Assembly: GCA_031272945.1 (NCBI GenBank)
Contig: JAISST010000091.1
Span: forward strand, 1 to 35,280
Direction of reading: 5' to 3'
DNA from: Fusobacteriaceae bacterium
GTDB taxonomy: Bacteria > Fusobacteriota > Fusobacteriia > Fusobacteriales > Fusobacteriaceae
Length of the DNA: 35,280 nt
A model generated the notes under the pieces. That model was not told the origin of the DNA and did no database searches. It saw only the letters and a list, made by a program, of their open reading frames with translations. Made by a program: the position numbers and the translations under genes. Shown one piece after another: positions 16,258-23,883 of this stretch (position 1 is the stretch's first letter; each line of letters begins with the position of its first letter).

Positions 16258-19200
16258 ATGAAGGAGAAAAGGAAGAGGATTATAGGGGGTGGGGGTAAGG
16301 CTAAGAGGCGGTTGTTGGTTGCGGCTTTTATTGTAGCCGGATTGATGTCGCAGAAGCATATTTATGCGGAAAGACTTGATCAATGGATAGAAGATCCCGA
16401 CGGAAATTCCGCGACATCCGACCAAGGAATTGGTTTGGGCGTTAATAATGTAGAAAATAATGCAATAAAACGTGCAATAGATGACTATTTAAATAACACA
16501 GGAAATTTGGATGCTATTAAAGCCGCAATAGAAATTGCAAGAGGTGCAAACGCACTTCCAACTGCAAAACTAACGTTGACAGGAGATCGCATCTTTACTG
16601 CTCAGTTACTAGGCGGAGAAGAACACATCGTGGTAGGGAAAGGATATGATTATTCTGGATCATATACTTATACCCCGACTAAAGATATGGTCAGTATAGA
16701 TATAAATGGTAATGGACAATTTATAATAAATAGTAGTAATCCTGGCGGCGTTTCTACTTCAAGCCAATTATTTCATTCTTCAGTGAGTGGTGGAGCCTTT
16801 TATCTAGGAGGTGTTAGCGCAGGAGCAAATAATGAACCACTTTTGATTTTAACAGGAAATGAAAACGCAAAATTCTATATTACAGATCAGCAAGGAATAT
16901 ATGGAGCTGCAATTTTGAATTTGCTTGGATATACATATTTGGAACATACAATATTTGATACAAACCATAATGGTGGCTACGGCGAAGGAGGAGCAATATA
17001 CAATTATGGGTATACGGTAATTGATAATTCGGATTTCATTAATAACTATGCCAGCCAAAATGGCGGTGCAATTGTTAGTTACGGTCCAATATATATTAGC
17101 AATTCAAATTTTATTAAAAATTCAACGACTACTGTTGGTCATGGAGAAGGTGGTGCACTTCTTTTAGAAGGGAACACCAATACTGTGGAAAACTCTTCTT
17201 TTATTGAAAATAGTTCGAGTGGTAACGGTGGCGCGATTTATGTTGGAGATCCTTGGTATTCTTCGCCTGGATCATTAAAGCTGATTGCTGACGACGGAAA
17301 TATAGTTTTTGCTGGAAATTATAGATATACTAGCGCTCCAACAGTCTCCGATGGCGGAGCAATTTATGCTTATGCAGGTTCTACCATAAACCTTACCGGT
17401 GAAGGCAATTTCTATGTCGGTGATAAAAACAGCACAAGCTTAAATGCCGGAACCAATGTAGATAATATTGATTCAATCTACATGGGAGCAGGCGCAACAT
17501 TCACCTACAACGGCCACCCCGAAAACGGCTTCTTACAGCTGGTCGGTTCCCACGAAATCGATACTTCAGGCGGTGGAGATTTCAAGATTGACTATGCCAA
17601 TCTTCGAATCGTAAATGACGCAGCAAGTGAAAGCTTAAATACTCATGCCGTATTCAACGTGCATGATTCCATCCTCTCCGGACAAGGAAAAATCGTTACG
17701 GATTCTTTCAGTTTTGACAACTCCAAATTCTCCCCCGACAGTGCTGTTTTATGGACCGATTTAAGCGCGGGACATCTTACAAGGACGCAATTTGACGCTT
17801 TAACAGCCGCCGATGCGGAGCGGATCGGAGAATTGCAGATTGATGCTGCCGCGAGTGGAATTACGATTATTGCCGACGCGCATTATTATGTGGATCTTGA
17901 TCCCGCCAACAGCAGAAATGATAAGATAACGATTACCGGCGCTGTTAACGGTACGCCTACTATGAATATTGACGCTTTCTTTGGTTCTGCGCCCACAAGC
18001 ATGACGCCCATAACAATTTTGAGTGCAAGCGGCGGCCATAATATTTCTGTGGGAACGTTTACGGACAACACGCCTGCGGTATTGCAAGCGGCGCATATGC
18101 AGGCTAAAGTCACTACCGACGCAAATAATATCTATATTGCTTTTGATCCTGTGACTGCGGATCTCATCTGGAAGGGACAGCCGAACATGACTTGGGAAAA
18201 TAATTCATCCAGAGTAAATTGGTTTGTGGATGACGGCACGAATCAAGCGGATTCTTTTTTCCTTGACGGTGACAGCGTCACCTTCAAAAGCGGTGCTGCA
18301 GGCTCCACAGAAGGCATCGTTACAGTAGACGCCGCAGGCGTCAATCCCGCAAGAATTTACATGGATAACGGCGGAACTTATACATTTACCGGCGGCGACA
18401 TCAACGTCACCGGAGACTTTCAAATCCAAAACGCTTACGTTACAATAAATAATAAAGTTACCGCAGCCCATGTGAACGCTGACAGCCAGACTCTTACCCT
18501 TGATAATGCGGACATTACTGCCGAAGTAAATTATAACGGCTACAATAAACTCTTGGTGGTCAATCCTTCTAAAATTACCGGAAATCTCAATATAAACAGC
18601 GGCACTCTTTCCATAGTAGTACCGGATTACGCTTCAGCTACAGCTTCTGCCTCCACCCCAATGCTTGATGTAATTTCAGGAAATATTATACTCGGAAGTC
18701 CGTATTATAAACTAATCGAACTGGATACCACTGCCCTGACAGCCCCGGGATTTTCAGTCGGCGATAAAATCGTCGTGGCAAGGGCTGCTTCTTCCATTAC
18801 AAAACCCGATGATATCTCTTACGATGCGCTGCCTGCCGGAGGAGATTTCCGCGAAAAACAGATGAAATTGGCGGCCGAAGTCGCCGGGAACGAACTGTAT
18901 CTTGCCGTGAAAGCCTTTGGACCCATCACATGGAAAAATGTTACCGGTAAAGGACAAACAGGTAATATGACCTGGGAAGCGGTGGGAGATCCCATTTGGG
19001 AGGATGAAGACGGAAAAGAAACCGAATTTTACACCAACGACGACGTCATCTTTGCCGGCGCGGGACAGGGCGACATTACCGTAAAAGACCCGGTTTACCC
19101 GAATTCCGTCCAAATCAAAAACGGCGCCTACAGCTTCAGCGGCGCTTCCGTCAACGTCATGAACGACACCGCCGTAAATAACGCGACAGTGTCCTTCACA

Positions 19201-20712
19201 AGCGATCTTACAACGAATCAGTTGGACATCCAAAACAAGTCCGACGTCACCCTCAAAAACGAAACCACCGCGGCCCAAATCACCGTTCGGGCCTCCACCC
19301 TCACGCTGGACGGCGCGAAAATCACCCTGAACGGCATCGGCGCAAGCCAGGGATACCTCGACGTCGGCGGACAGAGCAAACTCAATATCTATAATTATCC
19401 CGACATCACCGGCGACCTGAAAATCTCCGGCGAAATGACCTACTACGTACCGGACGGCTTCAAAGTAGCGGACGGAATCGCCCTCATGACAGTCTCCCGG
19501 GACTCCAACATCACCGACAGCACCATTGACGTCCGGATCCCCGGAACAGGAGAGCCGCTTCATCCCTCCGATGAAATCATACTTTTAGGTTCCAATACCA
19601 TTACGGGAACCCCCAAAAACATTATTGTCGCCAACGACACCATCAAAGTCGAATTCGGCACCACTTTGGCCTACAGTCTCTTTGAACTCTCCGTCGAAAA
19701 CAACAAACTCATCGCGCGCCTGGCTGCGGATCTTTCGAAAGACTTCGCCCTGGCGGCCGCCCTCGAGAAGGACAAAGTTCTTTCGGAGGCTTACCTCGGC
19801 GGGATCGCCGCATTGAACGCGGGCGGAGACTTGATCGGCGAATCGGGAATCCGCTCCCTGGTGGACGGGTTCAAAACCCTGGCCAACCGCTTTGACTACC
19901 ACGGCTTTGCCGTGACCCAGGGCGGCTACACCCGCTACGACACGGGCTCCCACGTGGATCTCAAGAGTTTCTCGGTGGCGGCCGGGCTCTCAAAGGGCGT
20001 CGCCCTCAAAAAGAGCGAATTCGTCTGGGGCGCTTTCTTCGAATACGGCAACGGTTCTTATGATACGTTCAATTCCTTCGCGGGCGCGGGCTACGTCCAC
20101 GGCAAAGGCAACATCCGCTACTTTGGCGGCGGACTCCTGGGTCGTCTGGACTTTTCCGGCGACAAAGCGTCCTCCTATTTCGAAGGCAGTATCCGGGCCG
20201 GCCGGGTGCGCAACCACTATGACGGATCGGCCGCATCGGACGTCGCTTCCTATGACGCCTCCGCCACTTACGCGGGCTTCCACGTCGGCGCGGGAACCGT
20301 ACTTTCCCTTTCGGAAAAGGCGAAACTGGATCTTTCGGCCAAGTATTTCCTGACCCGTACCGGAAGCGAGACCGTAACGCTTTCCTCGGGAGAGGAAGTG
20401 GCCTTTGATGCCGCCAAATCGAGCCGCCTGCGGTTGGGCGCGCGGCTTTCCCCGAACAAAAGCGCCCGCTTCCGGCCTTACGCAGCCGCTTACTACGAAT
20501 ATGAATTTGACGGAGCGGCCAAGGCGGAAATCGTGGCCGCCGGGCTTCCCATTGCGAGTCCCTCCCTCAAAGGGGCCACAGGGATCGGCGAAGTAGGCGT
20601 CGTGTTCCAGCCTTCCGCCTTCATTCCCTTCACGGTGGATGTGGCCCTGCAGGGCTACACGGGGAAACGCAAAGGCGTTACGGGGACGCTGCATTTCCAG
20701 TACAGATTTTGA
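16258..20712 (+). CDS. Type Va autotransporter with Pmp-like GGAI/FxxN beta-helix passenger (paralog 2)
   Basis: A surface protein of 1484 residues, paralogous to the upstream autotransporter along its whole length. Start: ATG 16258, with AAGGAG at 16240; earlier in-frame codons include only a TTG. Signal peptide: basic start, then LLVAAFIVAGLMSQKHIYA. A helical N-terminal domain (about 36-105) is followed by GGAI/FxxN repeats (about 216-375: GGAIYN, FINN, GGAIV, FIKN, GGALL, FIEN, GGAIY, FAGN). There are two passenger modules (about 635-725 and 890-970) against one in paralog 1, which explains most of the extra length. The barrel spans the last 270 residues and ends GTLHFQYRF. The 5' part of the gene is strongly AT-rich, whereas the 3' part matches the GC-rich surroundings. 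Likely adhesin; ligand unknown. Confidence 0.93.
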   Translation: MKEKRKRIIGGGGKAKRRLLVAAFIVAGLMSQKHIYAERLDQWIEDPDGNSATSDQGIGLGVNNVENNAIKRAIDDYLNNTGNLDAIKAAIEIARGANALPTAKLTLTGDRIFTAQLLGGEEHIVVGKGYDYSGSYTYTPTKDMVSIDINGNGQFIINSSNPGGVSTSSQLFHSSVSGGAFYLGGVSAGANNEPLLILTGNENAKFYITDQQGIYGAAILNLLGYTYLEHTIFDTNHNGGYGEGGAIYNYGYTVIDNSDFINNYASQNGGAIVSYGPIYISNSNFIKNSTTTVGHGEGGALLLEGNTNTVENSSFIENSSSGNGGAIYVGDPWYSSPGSLKLIADDGNIVFAGNYRYTSAPTVSDGGAIYAYAGSTINLTGEGNFYVGDKNSTSLNAGTNVDNIDSIYMGAGATFTYNGHPENGFLQLVGSHEIDTSGGGDFKIDYANLRIVNDAASESLNTHAVFNVHDSILSGQGKIVTDSFSFDNSKFSPDSAVLWTDLSAGHLTRTQFDALTAADAERIGELQIDAAASGITIIADAHYYVDLDPANSRNDKITITGAVNGTPTMNIDAFFGSAPTSMTPITILSASGGHNISVGTFTDNTPAVLQAAHMQAKVTTDANNIYIAFDPVTADLIWKGQPNMTWENNSSRVNWFVDDGTNQADSFFLDGDSVTFKSGAAGSTEGIVTVDAAGVNPARIYMDNGGTYTFTGGDINVTGDFQIQNAYVTINNKVTAAHVNADSQTLTLDNADITAEVNYNGYNKLLVVNPSKITGNLNINSGTLSIVVPDYASATASASTPMLDVISGNIILGSPYYKLIELDTTALTAPGFSVGDKIVVARAASSITKPDDISYDALPAGGDFREKQMKLAAEVAGNELYLAVKAFGPITWKNVTGKGQTGNMTWEAVGDPIWEDEDGKETEFYTNDDVIFAGAGQGDITVKDPVYPNSVQIKNGAYSFSGASVNVMNDTAVNNATVSFTSDLTTNQLDIQNKSDVTLKNETTAAQITVRASTLTLDGAKITLNGIGASQGYLDVGGQSKLNIYNYPDITGDLKISGEMTYYVPDGFKVADGIALMTVSRDSNITDSTIDVRIPGTGEPLHPSDEIILLGSNTITGTPKNIIVANDTIKVEFGTTLAYSLFELSVENNKLIARLAADLSKDFALAAALEKDKVLSEAYLGGIAALNAGGDLIGESGIRSLVDGFKTLANRFDYHGFAVTQGGYTRYDTGSHVDLKSFSVAAGLSKGVALKKSEFVWGAFFEYGNGSYDTFNSFAGAGYVHGKGNIRYFGGGLLGRLDFSGDKASSYFEGSIRAGRVRNHYDGSAASDVASYDASATYAGFHVGAGTVLSLSEKAKLDLSAKYFLTRTGSETVTLSSGEEVAFDAAKSSRLRLGARLSPNKSARFRPYAAAYYEYEFDGAAKAEIVAAGLPIASPSLKGATGIGEVGVVFQPSAFIPFTVDVALQGYTGKRKGVTGTLHFQYRF

Positions 20713-20759
20713 TTGGAGGAGAACCATCATTCCATACAGATAAAACCAAATCGCCAAAC

Positions 20760-20791
20760 GAAAAAAAAACAGCCGTTATTTAACGGCTGTT
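20760..20791 (-). terminator. Terminator of the antitoxin-like gene, overlapping its stop codon
   Basis: On the minus strand AACAGCCGTT, loop AAAT, AACGGCTGTT, then a run of nine T. The TAA stop of the HTH gene is partly in the loop. It may also serve autotransporter 2 from the other side, though its U-run on the plus strand is poor. Confidence 0.88.
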
Positions 20792-21081
20792 TCGTTTATT
20801 ATTCTATCTGAAAAATTGACGGAGCGATCGGCAAATATCGTATTCACAATTCTTGAGGACAGGCTGGTTCCGGCTTCCAAGAGGCCATTTTCAAAGGCGA
20901 CAATTGTTTCCGGGGAAACCCCCGCCTTCCTTGCGAATTTGGCTTGGGTCATGGATTTTTCTTTCCGGTAGGCAAGCAGGGTTTCAATAATCTCTTCTTT
21001 TGAATGGTAAAAATCATAATACCGTTTGAATATGGGATTTTTCAGTTTTTCCGCTTTGATATCCTGCCATAGTCTGGACAT
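20776..21081 (-). CDS. Small HTH (XRE-type) protein, probable antitoxin
   Basis: A 101-residue protein with a C-terminal half typical of HigA/RelB-associated XRE antitoxins: the region TLLAYRKEKSMTQAKFARKA followed by GVSPETIVAFENGLLEAG is the helix-turn-helix. The ATG at 21081 sits six bases after GGGGAGGA; a TTG two codons earlier is less likely. It follows a short toxin-like frame by 16 bp and has its own promoter inside that frame. In the family, such proteins bind and repress their own operon and neutralise a RelE/HigB-type RNase. Here the toxin may be dead, so this gene could be an orphan regulator. Confidence 0.75.
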   Translation of the reverse strand: MSRLWQDIKAEKLKNPIFKRYYDFYHSKEEIIETLLAYRKEKSMTQAKFARKAGVSPETIVAFENGLLEAGTSLSSRIVNTIFADRSVNFSDRIINETAVK

Positions 21082-21233
21082 TGACAATCCTCCCCTTCTA
21101 AAATAAACTCAGCTTTATCTTTTCCAGTATATCAAAATATTTACTTGGAAAAGACCTTCGCTTTTTTGGACGCATATCCAAAATCCACAATTCATTTTCA
21201 GAGATTATCCGATAAAATATTCTTTGTAATTTA

Positions 21234-21262
21234 ATCTTATAATACCCGGCGCCTTTTGTCAA
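21234..21262 (-). promoter_or_regulatory. Promoter inside the toxin fragment, driving the antitoxin-like gene
   Basis: On the minus strand TTGACA (21262-21257), 17-bp spacer, TAAGAT (21239-21234). It would give the HTH gene independent expression with a leader of about 145 nt. Confidence 0.5.
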
Positions 21263-21294
21263 GAAATAATTTTGAATTTTATGGTATAAAAAAA

Positions 21295-21323
21295 TTGCCA
21301 TAATCAAGGTTTTGTTGTATAAT
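21295..21323 (+). promoter_or_regulatory. Promoter of the DUF3298-type gene
   Basis: TTGCCA (21295-21300), 17-bp spacer, TATAAT (21318-21323). It is divergent from, and overlaps the 5' end of, the toxin fragment. The leader to the ATG is about 105 nt and contains the hairpin at 21387. Confidence 0.7.
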
Positions 21324-21386
21324 TGAGGTAACACAAACCCGTTTCCTCAATTATAATTTGCATTTACACATTACGGATTCTATAAA

Positions 21387-21421
21387 GACCGCCCCGGGGG
21401 TTCGGTTCCCGGTACGCGGTC
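21387..21421 (+). other. Two-part hairpin immediately before a ribosome binding site
   Basis: GACCGC (21387-21392) pairs with GCGGTC (21416-21421), and inside it CCGGG pairs with CCCGG around a GGTTCGGTT loop. The GGAGG ribosome binding site starts at 21425. There is no U-run. It may influence translation or RNA stability of the downstream gene. Confidence 0.5.
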
Positions 21422-21433
21422 GCTGGAGGTTTT

Positions 21434-22324
21434 ATGAAAAAAATACTGGGGATACTGCTGTTGGCGGGACTTTCACTTTTCGCCCAAAGCGCCGCCGACA
21501 ACGCGCCGGAACTGTTTCGGGAACCGGGACGGATCACCCGCGCCGCGGATATCGTTCCTCCGGATAATCCTTCTCTCGTATTTCAGAATATGGGGATTGA
21601 AGAGACCTTTTACCTGCCGATTTCCCGGGAGAACGGCTTTACGATCAAGATCGACTTTGTCTGGCCCGTCTCATTTCCGGATTCCGCCGTACTGACCGCC
21701 TTGCAGCGGCATTTTCTGTTGAAAAACTTCGGGGAGGACTACGTGAACCTCCAGGCCGAAGCGGCGCTGAAGAAGTTTTATCAAACGGAGACGGCCGGAT
21801 ACAAGGAAGAAAATGAAGATCTCTCGGCCGATGAGACCTGGGCCCTGTCCTGGGAATTGCAGCTCCATGATAATATCGTCTTCTGCAACGCAGACATCCT
21901 GCAGTATGCCATCAGTTACTGGCAGTTTTCGGGAGGCGCCCATGGTACAGGCGGAACCTCCTATTTTCTGATGGATCTGCGGACCGGAAAAGAACTGGCC
22001 GCGGCCGATGTGTTCGCACCGGGTTCCGAGGACACCGTCCGGGAGCTGATCGTTCCGGGACTCTTGGCTTACTGGGAAGCCTCCTCCCTGGACGATATGG
22101 TGGATGAAGACGGCAAAAAGGAGCTTTTGGCCAATATCTGGCAGCCGGGGACCAATTTCGGCGTGACGGACAAAGGGATGCTCTTCAGCTACAGCGACTA
22201 TGAACTGGGGTATTACGCCTTGGGTCAGCCGGAATCCTATGTTTCCTGGGAAAAGATCCTGCCCTGTCTCCGGGAGGATTCTCCGGTATACGCCGTGGCC
22301 CGCAAATATCTCAACAAAAAATAA
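21434..22324 (+). CDS. Secreted DUF3298 (RsiV/PdaC C-terminal-like) protein
   Basis: A 296-residue exported protein with signal peptide KKILGILLLAGLSLFAQSA, cleaved near residue 21. The mature part resembles the DUF4163/DUF3298 fold found at the C-terminus of RsiV and PdaC-like proteins: a central FSGGAHGTGGTSYFLMDLRTG followed by a VF segment, and a C-terminal FGVTDKGMLFSYSDYELGYY before the final VSWEKILPCL. There is no polysaccharide deacetylase domain, so it is a stand-alone DUF3298 protein, probably periplasmic, with unknown ligand. The ATG follows GGAGG at 21425. It is 18 bp before the DgoK-family gene, hence co-transcribed; the functional connection is unclear. Confidence 0.8.
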   Translation: MKKILGILLLAGLSLFAQSAADNAPELFREPGRITRAADIVPPDNPSLVFQNMGIEETFYLPISRENGFTIKIDFVWPVSFPDSAVLTALQRHFLLKNFGEDYVNLQAEAALKKFYQTETAGYKEENEDLSADETWALSWELQLHDNIVFCNADILQYAISYWQFSGGAHGTGGTSYFLMDLRTGKELAAADVFAPGSEDTVRELIVPGLLAYWEASSLDDMVDEDGKKELLANIWQPGTNFGVTDKGMLFSYSDYELGYYALGQPESYVSWEKILPCLREDSPVYAVARKYLNKK

Positions 22325-22342
22325 ACCCGGAGGAATCCACCG

Positions 22343-23290
22343 ATGAAAAAATTCGCGGCCATCGACGCCGGAACTTCCAACGTACGGATCCGGGTAGCCG
22401 AAGGCGAACGGGTTTTGGTCCTGAAAAAATCCGACGCGGGGGTCCGGGTCGGAAAAGAGAGATTTGAAGCCGCCTTGCTGACGCTTTTGCGGGAGGCGCT
22501 TCATGAAGCGGCCTTGCGCCCGGAGGACCTGGATTTTGTGGCGGCTTCGGGCATGATCACATCCGCTCTGGGGCTTCTGGAAGTACCTCATCTGAAATTA
22601 CCCGTCTCAGTGGAAACCCTGGCGGCGGGGATACAAAAGGTCCGTTTTCACGAATTTGAAATCCATCTGATCCCCGGAATCAAAAAAGAATCCGGGGGTT
22701 TTACCGACCGGAACCGGCGTTCCCTGGATGTGATTCGCGGCGAGGAGACGGAAGTCATGGGCATAATGGAGACGCTGCCTTCCCAAAATGCGCTTCTGGT
22801 CCTTCCCGGCTCCCACAACAAGTTCATCGAAACAGCGGACGGAAAAATCATGGATTTTATCACGACCCTCAGCGGCGAGTTGCTGGAGGCGCTGACAAAA
22901 CATACGATTTTGCGCTTCTCGGTGGAGGAGGGCTTCGCGGAAAAAATCGAGCCCGCCTATCTGCTGACGGGTTGCGAACAGGGGCTGAAGTACGGGATCA
23001 ACCAGGCGGCTTTTCAGTTGCGGGGTCTCGATCTTCATGAGGAATTGACGGCTTCCCAAAAGCAGAATTATCTTCTGGGGCTGGCGCTTTCGGGGGACAT
23101 CCTGGTAATGCAAAGGGAGAGATTTGCCGAGCGGTATGCCACGATCCATGTGGCGGGGGGAAATATCCTCGCCATGGCGCTGTCGCAGCTTATGCGGGTG
23201 TTTTTGAGAACAAAAACCAAGGCCCTTGAATCGGAGGATTGGGCCTTTAAGGGAGCGCTTCGGATTTTGCGTCATTTAAAATTTAAATGA
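22343..23290 (+). CDS. dgoK: 2-dehydro-3-deoxygalactonokinase (DgoK) family protein
   Basis: DgoK phosphorylates 2-keto-3-deoxygalactonate with ATP in the DeLey-Doudoroff galactonate pathway. The 315 residues show the family pattern: N-terminal phosphate loop FAAIDAGTSNVRIR, SGMITSALGLLEVPHL (about 73-88), DVIRGEETEVMG (about 133-144), LPGSHNKFIETADGKIMDF (about 158-176) and TLSGELLEALTKHTIL. ATG at 22343 with GGAGG nine bases upstream. No dgoA aldolase, galactonate dehydratase or transporter is nearby, so the substrate could be another 2-keto-3-deoxy sugar acid, with the partner genes elsewhere. It shares a transcript with the DUF3298 gene. Confidence 0.85.
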   Translation: MKKFAAIDAGTSNVRIRVAEGERVLVLKKSDAGVRVGKERFEAALLTLLREALHEAALRPEDLDFVAASGMITSALGLLEVPHLKLPVSVETLAAGIQKVRFHEFEIHLIPGIKKESGGFTDRNRRSLDVIRGEETEVMGIMETLPSQNALLVLPGSHNKFIETADGKIMDFITTLSGELLEALTKHTILRFSVEEGFAEKIEPAYLLTGCEQGLKYGINQAAFQLRGLDLHEELTASQKQNYLLGLALSGDILVMQRERFAERYATIHVAGGNILAMALSQLMRVFLRTKTKALESEDWAFKGALRILRHLKFK

Positions 23291-23348
23291 CGGGCAGTGT
23301 TTTCATCGGGCCGGACGATTTCGTTCGCCCCTACATTCCCGTTTTTTT
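23291..23348 (+). terminator. Palindromic repeat acting as terminator between convergent genes
   Basis: Outer arms CGGG (23291-23294) and CCCG (23338-23341) enclose GGGC-N3-ACGA-TT-TCGT-N2-GCCC (23308-23330), followed by seven T (23342-23348). The inner sequence TTCGCCCCTACA (23324-23335) also occurs at 33179, so this looks like a dispersed repeat used as a terminator for dgoK. Confidence 0.65.
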
Positions 23349-23871
23349 ATTTTCTATAAAATTTGGCAAGATTCTTCTTGCCGTCCTTCCCGTTGACCAT
23401 GAATTTGATCTTATTGATATCGGGCAATTCGCAGATGGAATTCACAAGAGAGGAGATCACCAGATTGCTCGCCTCGGTCTCGGCCTCCAATTCGCTGACC
23501 GAAAGATTGAAATCCACATAGACCGTATTGTCCTCGGTAATATACACATTGAGCGGCGTGATCTTGTTCGTGGGAAGAAAGCCCTTTCCCGCCAGCGTTT
23601 CCAGATCCTTCGCCACGATGGTCCGGATCTTGTCCCGCCTGGATTCGCTCTGGGGAATCTCCAGCGTTATTTTTTCAAGGGCCCTCCTGTCCTTTGTGGG
23701 CGCGTAGACCGTGATCTTTTCGGTCCGCAGGGGGTTCTCTTTTTTTGTGATGCCCCGGACGGAGCGGACATCGGCGGCCCCCCGGGACGTCAGGTACACA
23801 AAGCCCGTGGCCACAAAGGCCAGCCATACGATGATATAAAAAGTCAAGCGTTTAAAGTCTCTCGTGTTCAT
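23347..23871 (-). CDS. Membrane-anchored GerMN-domain protein
   Basis: 174 residues: a short cytoplasmic start, one transmembrane helix (about 10-28, LTFYIIVWLAFVATGFVYL), then a GerMN domain (about 50-170) with the typical pattern KITVYAPTKDRR...LTFEIPQ-like strand, LNVYITEDNTVYVDFN and a final INKIKFMVNGK. GerMN domains are known from spore germination proteins but also from cell-wall proteins of non-sporeformers. It lies 12 bp after the amidase gene, the usual linkage of GerMN with N-acetylmuramoyl-alanine amidases, so a role at the cell wall is likely. Probably translated from the yajC transcript. Confidence 0.82.
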   Translation of the reverse strand: MNTRDFKRLTFYIIVWLAFVATGFVYLTSRGAADVRSVRGITKKENPLRTEKITVYAPTKDRRALEKITLEIPQSESRRDKIRTIVAKDLETLAGKGFLPTNKITPLNVYITEDNTVYVDFNLSVSELEAETEASNLVISSLVNSICELPDINKIKFMVNGKDGKKNLAKFYRK

Positions 23872-23883
23872 AGCTTGCTCCCG

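Larger units (their letters stand above)
21098..21334 (-). pseudogene. RelE/HigB-like toxin fragment, probably N-terminally truncated
   Basis: A 78-codon frame starting at GTG. Residues about 24-75 (KGAGYYKIKLQRIFYRI, ELWILDMRPKKRRSFPSKY) resemble the C-terminal half of RelE/ParE/HigB toxins, which end in a YRI...iL...KK(s/t)xxxP pattern. The first roughly 30 residues of the family are missing and replaced by an unrelated start. It precedes the HTH gene, the HigBA order. A short functional toxin cannot be excluded. The similarity is by eye and modest. Confidence 0.45.

Noticed and set aside
21387-21421. tRNA-like GGTTCGGTTCC T-loop
   Set aside because: No matching acceptor, D or anticodon arm is found in the 75 bp upstream, and there is no CCA; better explained as a simple hairpin.
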